A stretch of DNA of 26,865 bases from Holophagales bacterium (GTDB lineage Bacteria; Acidobacteriota; Holophagae; Holophagales; Holophagaceae). Shown in pieces: positions 13,802-21,467 of the stretch; within the stretch, counting starts at the first letter, position 1, and each line of letters begins with the position of its first letter. Below the pieces are notes generated by a model, which was not told the origin of the DNA, made no database searches, and saw only the letters and a list, made by a program, of their open reading frames with translations. The DNA lies in NCBI GenBank assembly GCA_031281385.1, contig JAITFL010000055.1:1-26865 (forward strand). The letters run 5' to 3'. The position numbers were made by a program, and so were the translations under genes.

Positions 13802-16267
13802 ATGTGTTTTGTCAGCTTCAAACGCTTGCTCGCTGCGGCAATGTCCTCTATTGCCCTTGCTCCTTTACTTTTTTCGCAGACAGATTTTGATGTCAACATT
13901 GCCAGGTACAAGGGCAACAAAATCGTTTTGCTGGGAGAATGGAAGCCAGACGATATAGCCAAGTGGAATCAGACGCTTGGCTCCGATGAGATATTCGGCC
14001 ACGGCTTCATCTTGCTAGATAGGGCCAAGCTCGTTGTCAGCAAGGAGAATTTTTCGCCATTCGTGGTGCGCGACATCAACGCCTTTGAAAGCTGGTTCAG
14101 GCAGAAATATGGCATCAGCGGCGCAGATACTTGGACGGCGTTGGACTTCGGAAACAAATTTATCGTTTCTGGCCAGCAGGCTCCAAGCCCAAAGGAACTT
14201 GACCAAATGCTGGAGAGAAGGGGAATCAAGACCCCGGCTAGGCAATTGAGGGATTTTCTTAGGGAGAACCCAGGGCACCTGGACGCCACAAGAGACCTGC
14301 TAAACGAAGTCCGCCGCCGGGCTCTGTCCGTAATGCCCAAGGGCGTTGACAAAGACCTAGAGGATGAAACAGACTTGCGGACATGGGCGGTGATGGCCTC
14401 TGAAACAGACAAGGTGTTCAGCGGCTCGTGGCTGGGCGTTAACATAGATTTTTTCTCGGTGGACTTAGACCAGCCCGAAAAATACAGCAAGCAGATGAGG
14501 GCAGTCTTCCGAAAGCGCATCCCAAAAGTGGAATCGGAGCTAAGGCAGGATCCGACAAATTACCGCCTATGGAATATCTGGGCATGGATGGCGCGGGGCA
14601 TGGGGGGCTACAACTGGACCCCATTTGTCAATTCTTTGGAACTGATTGATGAGCGGTTTGGCAGCTACAGTTTTTATTGCCCTGATCCTGAAGTCTGTGT
14701 TTGGCTAGTGGCCGAGTCGAAAGCAAAAAAAGACTGGAGCATGGTGGACAAGCTGGCCAGAATTGCAAGAAGATTTGGAAATGTGATCAAAGGCAGCCCA
14801 GAAACAGTGGAGTGGACGCCCGGCGGAGGCACTCATTTATATTTCATCGGTGGATCTGCTTTGCAATTTGACAAGCATCCATTTGCCTCGGCCTTCGCGC
14901 CGCATCTAGAGGCCCTGTTGAGGCTTGGCAGAATTGACGAAGCAAACGCCGTCTATGATGAAATGCTGAGATGGGATATTCAGCCCAAAAATGGGCGGGT
15001 GCAGTTGGCCGTGGGAGCAGCCAAGGCTGTGGGAAAGGAAGAAGTGGCTAAATTATGGGAAAAGGGCGAATTGATCAACAAAGTGCCATATCGTGAACGC
15101 TCGAACATTGGAGAACCTTTCTTTGTTACGTTTGCTGAAGGGGGCGGTTACTACTTGGATGTAGAAGGCAGCAGCGATTACGTCAGGAGCATCAATGAAG
15201 TGCTGCAAAAACTTAACCCGCCCAACAAAGTATCTTTAGCCGACCCGTTGGTGGATAACCCAACGCTGGGCTGGAGAAAGGCCGATGGCCGCAAGTGGGG
15301 CCTTTTTAGGGAAGACGGCACACTCATTGCCCAGGGCGGTGAGATACCAGACGTAGAAACCTTGCAGCGCCTGTGGGATCGCCTAAATGTCGTGGGCCCT
15401 ACGGAATGGTTCCGCGCCTACATAGCCCAGCACACTGACCAGCCCAAGATGGCCTTTACTTTCTCTTCTTGGACGATTGGCGAAATCATCAGTCGCAAAA
15501 GCCAGAACCGCGACATCACAATGCCATGGCCCTTTGACGGAGCTGATTGGCTTGGCGATTATGAAAAATCGCTGGGCGAGGCATTAGGCATTTTAAGGCG
15601 GGCCATGAACGACCTACCTGGCAACTTGGACAGCTTGCCCAGCTTTTTTTCTGCAAGCCCTGATTCCATGGCCCAAGTTGAAAGCTGGCTGGCCACGCTT
15701 GACGAATCGAGCATCTCGTCCATAAAGGCTATTTCAGGCCCGCTGCTGTCCGCGATAGAATCTGGGCTGGAAATGAGCCCGTCTTCAGGTTCGCTATGGA
15801 ACAATTGGCTTTTCTGGAGGATCGCCGAGGGCAGGGGGCGGCCCATGGAACCCCTTGTCGCTAGGCTAAAGTACAGCCCCCTTTCAGCCAACAGCATGGG
15901 CCTGCCGATATTTGTGCTTGACATGTACTTGGATGAGTGCAAAAAGAATGGCAACTGGGCCAAGGTGGCTGAACTGCTGAAAGGGCCATGGGAGCGAGAG
16001 CTGTCGAGGGCCGTGGACGTAAAAAATGGATTGGCCGATGGGAAAGATTTGCGGTTCCAAAATATCAGCGCATCCGGCGACAATATTGGCATCCCCCTCA
16101 TCGAGGCATACCTGAACGATGACAGGCCTGGCGACGCCAACGATGTGTTCAATGCATGGCTGGACACAGGGAACACGTTTAAGGACGTTTCGGCAATCGT
16201 TTCGCTTGCAACGGCTAAAGGCCGAGAGAGGCTGGCGAAGGAGTGGGAGGCGAAAGTCAAGAAGTAG
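13802..16267 (+). CDS. Large secreted protein of unknown function (821 aa)
   Basis: The ATG at 13802 has AAAGGA about 7 nt upstream. The N-terminus is a signal peptide (KRLLAAAMSSIALAPLLFSQ, cleavage likely after FSQ at about residue 26). The mature protein begins TDFDVNIARYKGNKIVLLGE. The rest is mostly helical and soluble, with Trp-rich turns and repeat-like helical pairs such as LLRLGRIDEANAVYDEMLRW and a C-terminal AKGRERLAKEWEAKVKK, which suggest TPR-like or alpha-solenoid architecture without a clean repeat. A middle section (about 480-520) has strands like KWGLFREDGTLIAQGGEIP. I do not recognise a family. It has its own promoter signal after clpA and is followed by a radical SAM gene 35 nt later. 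It is probably periplasmic or surface-exposed. Confidence 0.75.
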   Translation: MCFVSFKRLLAAAMSSIALAPLLFSQTDFDVNIARYKGNKIVLLGEWKPDDIAKWNQTLGSDEIFGHGFILLDRAKLVVSKENFSPFVVRDINAFESWFRQKYGISGADTWTALDFGNKFIVSGQQAPSPKELDQMLERRGIKTPARQLRDFLRENPGHLDATRDLLNEVRRRALSVMPKGVDKDLEDETDLRTWAVMASETDKVFSGSWLGVNIDFFSVDLDQPEKYSKQMRAVFRKRIPKVESELRQDPTNYRLWNIWAWMARGMGGYNWTPFVNSLELIDERFGSYSFYCPDPEVCVWLVAESKAKKDWSMVDKLARIARRFGNVIKGSPETVEWTPGGGTHLYFIGGSALQFDKHPFASAFAPHLEALLRLGRIDEANAVYDEMLRWDIQPKNGRVQLAVGAAKAVGKEEVAKLWEKGELINKVPYRERSNIGEPFFVTFAEGGGYYLDVEGSSDYVRSINEVLQKLNPPNKVSLADPLVDNPTLGWRKADGRKWGLFREDGTLIAQGGEIPDVETLQRLWDRLNVVGPTEWFRAYIAQHTDQPKMAFTFSSWTIGEIISRKSQNRDITMPWPFDGADWLGDYEKSLGEALGILRRAMNDLPGNLDSLPSFFSASPDSMAQVESWLATLDESSISSIKAISGPLLSAIESGLEMSPSSGSLWNNWLFWRIAEGRGRPMEPLVARLKYSPLSANSMGLPIFVLDMYLDECKKNGNWAKVAELLKGPWERELSRAVDVKNGLADGKDLRFQNISASGDNIGIPLIEAYLNDDRPGDANDVFNAWLDTGNTFKDVSAIVSLATAKGRERLAKEWEAKVKK

Positions 16268-16302
16268 CAAGCTGCCCTAAATGTGCAAATTGGAAAGCCA
16301 CG

Positions 16303-17244
16303 ATGGAAACCGCTCTTTTTCCAGTCAGTTTGGAACCTATGGACTTTGGCGGGGCCGCAGTTCTGCCGGAGGAGGCCAAGAGCATACTGCGGCCGCAGAA
16401 AGACGAAAGGCTTGGGTTCGGCTTTTCGCTGAACCCCTATAGGGGCTGCACACATTCCTGCAAGTACTGTTTTGTGCGCGAGTACCCAAGCCCTGACTAC
16501 AGCCCTCTGGACTGGGGGCGCTGGTGCCGCCCAAAGGTGAACGCGCCCGAGCTGCTGTGGAAGCACAGGCAGCGCCTCTATGGCCAGGCCGTTTTTATGT
16601 CAACCGCCACAGACCCGTACCAGCCCATAGAGAAGCAGTTTCGATTGAGCCGGAAGTGCCTAGAGGTGCTTCTGGAATGTGCTGGCGCCTCGGTGGCCAT
16701 ACACACGCGCAGTCCACTGTTGCTGGATGATTTTGGTCTGCTAAAAGAATTCGGCGAAAGGCTGTCTGTCGGCATTTCAATACCCACGGACGACGATTCC
16801 GTCAGAAAGGCCATCGAGCCTTTGGCCTCTTCCATTCCTTCGCGCTGGGAAATGGCTGGAAAACTATCGAGAGCTGGCGTACATGTTTTCATCTCTGCCA
16901 CGCCCATTTTTCCCATGCAGAGCATTGATGGATATATCAAAATGTGCATAGACAGCGGCGCAAAAAGTGCTTGGGCTGGGCGGCTGAGGCTGATCAGCCG
17001 AGACCCTTTTCGCTATGTGCTGCAAAAGAACAACTGGCTGCACATTTTGGAAAAAGGCTTTGGCGCCGAGCTAAAGGCCGGGCTGGCAGAAGCATTTGTC
17101 GAAGATGAGCCGAGCGATTGCGACGATTGTGGTGCAGCGTCGCCAAACGCTTCCAGACAGTTGCAGTTGCAGGCCACGGCAGTTCCTGCCACAAGGATCA
17201 ACAAGCCGAACATGATGGTAGAATCGCAACCTTCGCTGTTTTAG
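16303..17244 (+). CDS. SPL-family (SplB/Rv2578c-like) radical SAM protein
   Basis: 313 aa from the ATG at 16303, which follows the upstream stop by 35 nt and has GGAAAG just upstream; a GTG at 16243 would overlap the previous gene. The cluster motif is CTHSCKYC (C49, C53, C56), the radical SAM CX3CX2C, inside the typical NPYRGCTHSCKYCF context. MSTATDPYQPIEKQFRLSR (about 98-116) and VAIHTRSPLLLDD are characteristic of the spore photoproduct lyase-like group, many members of which are not true SPLs and have no known substrate. A short Cys motif (CDDCG) lies near the C-terminus, which ends QPSLF. The family assignment is secure; the reaction is not. It is convergent with the glycosyltransferase gene. 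Confidence 0.88.
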   Translation: METALFPVSLEPMDFGGAAVLPEEAKSILRPQKDERLGFGFSLNPYRGCTHSCKYCFVREYPSPDYSPLDWGRWCRPKVNAPELLWKHRQRLYGQAVFMSTATDPYQPIEKQFRLSRKCLEVLLECAGASVAIHTRSPLLLDDFGLLKEFGERLSVGISIPTDDDSVRKAIEPLASSIPSRWEMAGKLSRAGVHVFISATPIFPMQSIDGYIKMCIDSGAKSAWAGRLRLISRDPFRYVLQKNNWLHILEKGFGAELKAGLAEAFVEDEPSDCDDCGAASPNASRQLQLQATAVPATRINKPNMMVESQPSLF

Positions 17245-17271
17245 GTCCATTTGCTGGGTGAATATCAATTT

Positions 17272-17287
17272 CCCGATGTATTTCGGG
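17272..17287. terminator. Short hairpin between convergent genes
   Basis: CCCGA (17272-17276) pairs with TCGGG (17283-17287) around a 6-nt loop, in the 43-nt gap between two converging stop codons. It abuts the TAG of the minus-strand gene. No strong T-run follows on either side, so it is a weak bidirectional terminator candidate. Confidence 0.25.
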
Positions 17288-19474
17288 CTATTTCTTCTCT
17301 TGCTGGCAGTATCTGATCCATGCCTGCCTAAAGAGCTGCCCCATTTCAGCGGCAAAGCCTTTTCCGTCCATCACTGGCGACTTCTCCAGCTTTTCGCGCA
17401 GGCTCTTCCTAGTAGCCGCAAGCCCCTCTAAGTCGGAGCCAAGGCTCTTTGCGATGGAGATGTATTCTTCTTGGGAATGGGCAATTAGGCCCGGCATGCC
17501 AATGTTGGAAAGTATGCTAGTTCCGCCGCGCCCTACGGCTGTCTGTCCCCTGAGCGAAACGACTGGCACCCCCATCCACAGGGCGTCGCAGGTGGTTATG
17601 CCACCGCCAAAGGGAAATGGGTCCAAGGCTATGTCTATTTCACGATATGCTTCAAAATATTTGGTGAAAGCCTGCCTGGGCAACAGGGAGATTCTGGATT
17701 TGTCAATTCCCCTGCTGGTAAACCTTTCGACCACTATGTCCCAGTGGTCGCCTTCGGGGCAGTAGAGCAGCATCTTGGAAGTTGGGATTTCTTTTAAGAG
17801 GTCGGTCCAGCATTGGATTGTTGGTGCGGAAATTTTGGAAATGTTGTTCAGGCAGCCAAATGTAATAAAACCATTTTTTAGTGCAGGAAGAGCACTGACA
17901 AAAACTGGAATTTTTAGTTCTGGCTCTTGGTAGCACCAATAACTAGACAAATAAAGTGTTTCTTCGCAGTATATTTGAGATATTTCATTTTCTGGGTCTA
18001 TGGAGCGGTCTGAGATTCTATAGTTCATGCTCTTCATGCCAGTCGTGCTTGGATAGCCCAAATACGTCATTTGTATGGGTGCCGCTTTGTAGGCGAACAC
18101 CAATAATCTAGTGTTGCTGGAATGTAGCGATAGATCAACAAGAATGTCAATTTGATCCTCACGGATCAAGTCGGCCACAGCCGGGTCAGGTGTTTTTTTG
18201 ATATTGTGCCACTTAGTTGAATATTTTTGTAATTCTAGTGTAATAGGATCAGAAACGATTGAACTGCTGTAACAATAGACATCATATTGTGAATTGTCAC
18301 GGTGGGCGAACAATTGCAAAAGTGATCTGCCAACTGGATGATTAAATAAATCGGGGGAAACGAACCCGACCCTAAGTTTTCTTTCTGGATCGGCGTCGCG
18401 TTTCAAAGGTACATTTTGCGATAATATGGGCAGTTCATATTTTTCAGACCAAACTCTGCATTCGTCCAGAATTTCCTTTGGGCCGATGCTAGGCGCATAG
18501 TGCATGACAAAGATCATGCTTGAATGCACTTCAATTTCTTGCGGGGCGAGCGACAATATTTTTCTGAATGTAGCAATGGCAGAATCTAATTCGCCACTAA
18601 GGTTGTGTTCTAAGGCCTTATTTCTTAGTGCATTGATATTCGATGGGTCTATCTTTAGAGCCGCATGGATTGCTTCCCTCGCCTTTCCTGGATTGTACAT
18701 CAACAACGATACGCGGCTTAAATTGTTGAGCGTCTGAATGTCATCTGGTTTGTATATTGCAGCGCGGCTGAAATAATCGTACGCTTTATAGTAATCGCGA
18801 CGCTCTTCAACCAATATTCCCAAATTATTTAACGCTATCACTGATTCAGGAGAAAGTCCAAGAGCGCGCACAAAAGTGTTATATGCCTCTTCCTTTAATC
18901 CCAAATACAATTGTGCGATGCCAAGGCCATTCATTGCATTCAAATAGTCGGGTTTCAGTTTCAACGCCAACGAAAAGACTTCCAGTGCCTTTTGATGCAA
19001 AGATTGGCTTAAATAAATAGTCCCAAGCCCGGAATAAGCGTCTGGAATATTTTTATATTGTTGTATGACTTTTTCAAAAACCTGAGCGGCTTCGTTCAAC
19101 TTTCCGCACTCTCCTAGCAAATTTCCAAGAGAAAGGAATACGCTAACGTCTCTTGGGTCAAGTTCGATGGCCCTCATGTACGAATTGACGGCATTTTGCG
19201 CCTGCCCCGTGTAGCGGTACGCTAGCGCAAGGTTGGCATGGAGAAATGCTAGGTGGGGCGCGGCTGCGACCGCGCGTTGGAGAAGGCTTGCCGCCAGGGG
19301 CCAGTCATTGTTGTCGCCGGCAATGAGGCTGTAGAGGTGCAGCGCTTCCGCATTGTTGGGCTGTACGGACAAAATCTTTTTGTACAATTCTTCGGCTTCG
19401 CGTGCGTAATTTCGCCCTGCGTTTTGCAGCCTTTTTGCTCGTTCTAGAAGTTCAGTGATGTTTTGTTCGGTCAT
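17288..19474 (-). CDS. TPR-repeat O-GlcNAc transferase-like (SPINDLY/GT41) glycosyltransferase
   Basis: 728 aa from the ATG at 19474; a TTG at 19498 overlapping coaD is the alternative. Residues of about 1-320 are eight or nine TPR repeats, recognisable by recurring GLGTIYLSQSLHQKALEVF-like units. Residues of about 350-728 are the GT41 catalytic region: RVGFVSPDLFNHPVGRSLLQ with the family's conserved His, DILVDLSLHSS, QMTYLGYPSTTGMKSMNYRI, FGCLNNISKIS with a Lys in the nucleotide-binding position, and DPFPFGGGITTCDALWMGVP. Bacterial members transfer GlcNAc or other sugars to Ser/Thr of proteins; the substrate here is unknown. The middle of the gene (about 17.8-19.1 kb) is visibly richer in A+T than either neighbour, which may mean a different origin. 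The gene follows coaD by about 20 nt. Confidence 0.9.
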   Translation of the reverse strand: MTEQNITELLERAKRLQNAGRNYAREAEELYKKILSVQPNNAEALHLYSLIAGDNNDWPLAASLLQRAVAAAPHLAFLHANLALAYRYTGQAQNAVNSYMRAIELDPRDVSVFLSLGNLLGECGKLNEAAQVFEKVIQQYKNIPDAYSGLGTIYLSQSLHQKALEVFSLALKLKPDYLNAMNGLGIAQLYLGLKEEAYNTFVRALGLSPESVIALNNLGILVEERRDYYKAYDYFSRAAIYKPDDIQTLNNLSRVSLLMYNPGKAREAIHAALKIDPSNINALRNKALEHNLSGELDSAIATFRKILSLAPQEIEVHSSMIFVMHYAPSIGPKEILDECRVWSEKYELPILSQNVPLKRDADPERKLRVGFVSPDLFNHPVGRSLLQLFAHRDNSQYDVYCYSSSIVSDPITLELQKYSTKWHNIKKTPDPAVADLIREDQIDILVDLSLHSSNTRLLVFAYKAAPIQMTYLGYPSTTGMKSMNYRISDRSIDPENEISQIYCEETLYLSSYWCYQEPELKIPVFVSALPALKNGFITFGCLNNISKISAPTIQCWTDLLKEIPTSKMLLYCPEGDHWDIVVERFTSRGIDKSRISLLPRQAFTKYFEAYREIDIALDPFPFGGGITTCDALWMGVPVVSLRGQTAVGRGGTSILSNIGMPGLIAHSQEEYISIAKSLGSDLEGLAATRKSLREKLEKSPVMDGKGFAAEMGQLFRQAWIRYCQQEKK

Positions 19475-19494
19475 GGCGCTTCTTGTTGTTGGGC

Positions 19495-19989
19495 TCAAAT
19501 TGAGCCGTTGTGGTTTCGCAGTTTTTTGGCAATTTGTGTTTTAAGTTGCTCTGGGACCAGCCCAGTCAGGTCTCCCCCCATCGCCCCCACCTCCCGCACG
19601 ATTCGGCTAGAGATGACGCTGTTTTCCTCTTTCGGCATTAAAAATACCGTTTCTAGCTCTGGCGCCAATTTTCGGTTAGTCAGGGCCATTTGGAATTCGT
19701 ATTCAAAGTCCGAGAAGGCCCTCACGCCCCTGACAATGAACTGTGCGCCCTCCTGCCTAGCATATTCCACCAGCAGGCCGTTGAATGTGGCAACCTCGAT
19801 GCCCTGGCATCCGCTCGATAGATCCCTCAAAAGCCCCATCCTTTCTTCAAGGCAAAAGACCGGGGCCTTTGCCGGGTTGTGCAAAACAGCGACAATCAGC
19901 TTATCCACCAGCTTTGCGGCCCTTTGTATGAGATCCCAGTGTCCCAGCGTGACGGGGTCGAATGTGCCTGGGTAAATGCCTATTCTCAA
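19495..19989 (-). CDS. coaD: Pantetheine-phosphate adenylyltransferase CoaD
   Basis: 164 aa, the normal length of about 160. The start is the TTG at 19989 because LRIGIYPGTFDPVTLGHWD aligns exactly with the usual family start and AGAGGA lies 4 nt upstream. A longer frame to 20112 would translate the heptad repeat and was rejected. Motifs: TFDPVTLGH nucleotidyltransferase motif (residues 9-17), the FIVRGVRAFSDFEYEFQMA region, and ISSRIVREVGAMGGD where the family has ISSxxVRE. It makes dephospho-CoA from 4'-phosphopantetheine and ATP, the fourth step of CoA synthesis. Upstream and divergent is ddl; downstream is the GT41 gene. Confidence 0.95.
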   Translation of the reverse strand: MRIGIYPGTFDPVTLGHWDLIQRAAKLVDKLIVAVLHNPAKAPVFCLEERMGLLRDLSSGCQGIEVATFNGLLVEYARQEGAQFIVRGVRAFSDFEYEFQMALTNRKLAPELETVFLMPKEENSVISSRIVREVGAMGGDLTGLVPEQLKTQIAKKLRNHNGSI

Positions 19990-20069
19990 CGTGTCCTCTC
20001 GTGCGCAAGCATCGTCAGTGTCGGGCTGATAAGCAAAGCAACGCCCGCCATTTGGCGCACAACAACAAT

Positions 20070-20097
20070 TGTCAACCGTCAACTGTCGTTTGTCAAC
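20070..20097. repeat. Four-unit 7-bp tandem repeat (TGTCAAC)
   Basis: Units are TGTCAAC (20070-20076), CGTCAAC (20077-20083), TGTCGTT (20084-20090) and TGTCAAC (20091-20097), so the period is exactly 7. It lies in the 203-nt gap between the divergent starts of coaD and ddl. Read on the minus strand the units give repeated TTGACA-like hexamers pointing toward coaD. Confidence 0.65.
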
Positions 20098-20157
20098 TTT
20101 TTGCGTCAGCACATTATTTCAAATGTTGTAGCTTCCCTGGCGCAAGGCGAAGACTGC

Positions 20158-20186
20158 TTGCATGAGTCCAGCAATTGCCCCATTAT
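20158..20186 (+). promoter_or_regulatory. Candidate ddl promoter, possibly leaderless
   Basis: TTGCAT (20158-20163) and CATTAT (20181-20186) are 17 nt apart. The -10 ends 6 nt before the ATG at 20193, so the transcription start would fall on the start codon. Box quality is only moderate (3/6 and 4/6). Confidence 0.3.
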
Positions 20187-20192
20187 TTTTAT

Positions 20193-21284
20193 ATGGGTAT
20201 TGAACAGTTGAAGCTGGGTCTGTTATTCGGCGGTGAGAGCACGGAACACGAGGTCTCCATCGTTTCGGCAAGATCTGTCGCTGAACATCTGGACAAAGAG
20301 AAATACCACGTACTGCCAATGGGCGTTGCTAGAAATGGCGTCTGGGCTGTGTTGGGAGACCCATTCGCCCGCCTTGCCGCAGGTGAGCTGCCGGATAGAA
20401 GCTCGTTCCCATTCCTGCCGCTTGAAAAAGGGGCGGAACAATTTCAATTGCCAGACGCCGTGTTCAACATCATCCATGGCGCGGGCGGGGAAGATGGGCA
20501 GATAGCTGGATACTTGGAACTGTTAAAGGTGCCATGTACGGGCGCTGGTCGTTTGGCGTTGTCCGTCGCGATGGATAAGTGGATGACAAAGCGCGTCTGG
20601 GAGTCGGAAGGGCTACCCGTTACGCCCTATATGGCCATTTCGGAAGAAGATTGGAAAAAAGACCCCGATGGCTTCATTGGCCGTTGCTTGGGCATTGGAT
20701 TGCCCTTATTTGCAAAGCCAGCAAACAATGGCTCTAGCATAGGTATCCAGAAAGTGAAAAACGCCGATGATATTAGACCCGCCATTGCCGATGCATTTCT
20801 ATACGACCGCAGGGTTCTGGTGGAAAAGGGGCTTTGCGCCAGAGAGATTGAAATTGCCGTGCTGGGCGCCGGCGACCCGATAGTCAGCAGCCCTGGCGAG
20901 GTTATGGTGGCGGGCGAGTTTTACGACTTTGCCGATAAGTATGTGGACGGCAAAAGCAAAACCAAAGTGCCGGCCGACCTTCCCGTTGAGACGACCAAGA
21001 CGTTGATGGAGATGGCGCGAAGGGCCTTTGTTTGCTTGGACGGGCATGGCCTAGCCAGGGTTGATTTTTTCCTAGAGGTGGATTCAGGCCAAATCTATCT
21101 TAACGAGATAAACACAATCCCAGGCTTCACCAGCATCAGTATGTTTCCAAAGCTCATAGAGCATGCGGGCGTGCCATATAAAGACCAGTTGACGATGCTG
21201 GTTGAGCTGGCAATGGCAAGGCACAAACAAATGGCCGCAAAGCATGTGGGATTTAGCAGCGGGAGCGAGTGGTACAAACCATAA
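20193..21284 (+). CDS. ddl: D-alanine--D-alanine ligase
   Basis: 363 aa from the ATG at 20193 (MGIEQLKLGLLFGG); the frame is open to a TTG at 20175, which adds six residues and has no RBS. ATP-grasp ligase motifs: LFGGESTEHEVSIVSA at the N-terminus, HGAGGEDGQIAGYL (family HGxxGEDGxxQG with Ala-Gly in place of Gln-Gly), NNGSSIGIQKV for ATP binding, EFYDFADKY, and LNEINTIPGFTSISMFP with the metal-binding Glu and Asn. FYDFADKY plus the following VPADLP match D-Ala-D-Ala rather than VanA-type D-Ala-D-Lac ligases. It joins two D-Ala residues for the peptidoglycan pentapeptide in the cytoplasm. It is divergent from coaD and followed by the nested inverted repeat and lon. Confidence 0.94.
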   Translation: MGIEQLKLGLLFGGESTEHEVSIVSARSVAEHLDKEKYHVLPMGVARNGVWAVLGDPFARLAAGELPDRSSFPFLPLEKGAEQFQLPDAVFNIIHGAGGEDGQIAGYLELLKVPCTGAGRLALSVAMDKWMTKRVWESEGLPVTPYMAISEEDWKKDPDGFIGRCLGIGLPLFAKPANNGSSIGIQKVKNADDIRPAIADAFLYDRRVLVEKGLCAREIEIAVLGAGDPIVSSPGEVMVAGEFYDFADKYVDGKSKTKVPADLPVETTKTLMEMARRAFVCLDGHGLARVDFFLEVDSGQIYLNEINTIPGFTSISMFPKLIEHAGVPYKDQLTMLVELAMARHKQMAAKHVGFSSGSEWYKP

Positions 21285-21290
21285 AACATG

Positions 21291-21379
21291 CAATTGAGCC
21301 ACTTGCAAAACGTCAGTTTTGCAAGTTACCGGAAGGTCGGGAGCAGACGTGCCGCCGAGTTTTGCAAGAAGCTCAATTG
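21291..21379. repeat. Nested inverted-repeat element between ddl and lon
   Basis: An outer pair, CAATTGAGC (21291-21299) and GCTCAATTG (21371-21379), is perfectly complementary. Inside, ACTTGCAAAAC (21301-21311) pairs with GTTTTGCAAGT (21316-21326) as an 11-bp hairpin with a 4-nt loop. A third copy, GTTTTGCAA (21359-21367), could replace the inner partner and continue the outer stem. Local and long-range folds are therefore mutually exclusive. No T-run follows. Confidence 0.7.
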
Positions 21380-21400
21380 ACTATTCGCGCTACTTTATGA

Positions 21401-21415
21401 GTGGCGCGGTGCCAC
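21401..21415 (+). promoter_or_regulatory. Small stem-loop upstream of lon
   Basis: GTGGC (21401-21405) pairs with GCCAC (21411-21415) around GCGGT. It lies between the nested inverted repeat and the lon ribosome binding site. TTGCCC (21421-21426) and TAACAT (21444-21449) downstream are 17 nt apart and may be a lon promoter. Function unproven. Confidence 0.25.
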
Positions 21416-21467
21416 AGAAATTGCCCCGCATGGCATGATAACATAACATTATCAGTCGGAGGATCCT

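Noticed and set aside
15559..16566. 335-aa minus-strand frame
   Set aside because: It lies antisense to the 821-aa secreted protein and the radical SAM gene, both with clear start signals and motifs; no motif of its own.
20070..20097. CRISPR array
   Set aside because: Units are 7 bp without spacers; no array with repeat-spacer layout was seen anywhere in the window.
19990..20112. Longer start for CoaD
   Set aside because: The extension translates the 7-bp repeat and has no family similarity; the TTG at 19989 has an RBS and gives the normal length.
21291..21379. CIRCE or HAIR heat-shock operator upstream of lon
   Set aside because: The half-sites TTGCAAAAC and CAATTGAGC do not match the CIRCE half-site TTAGCACTC or the HAIR half-site CTTGAGT, and their spacing differs.
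21291..21379. Rho-independent terminator of ddl
   Set aside because: The hairpins are not followed by a T-run on either strand.
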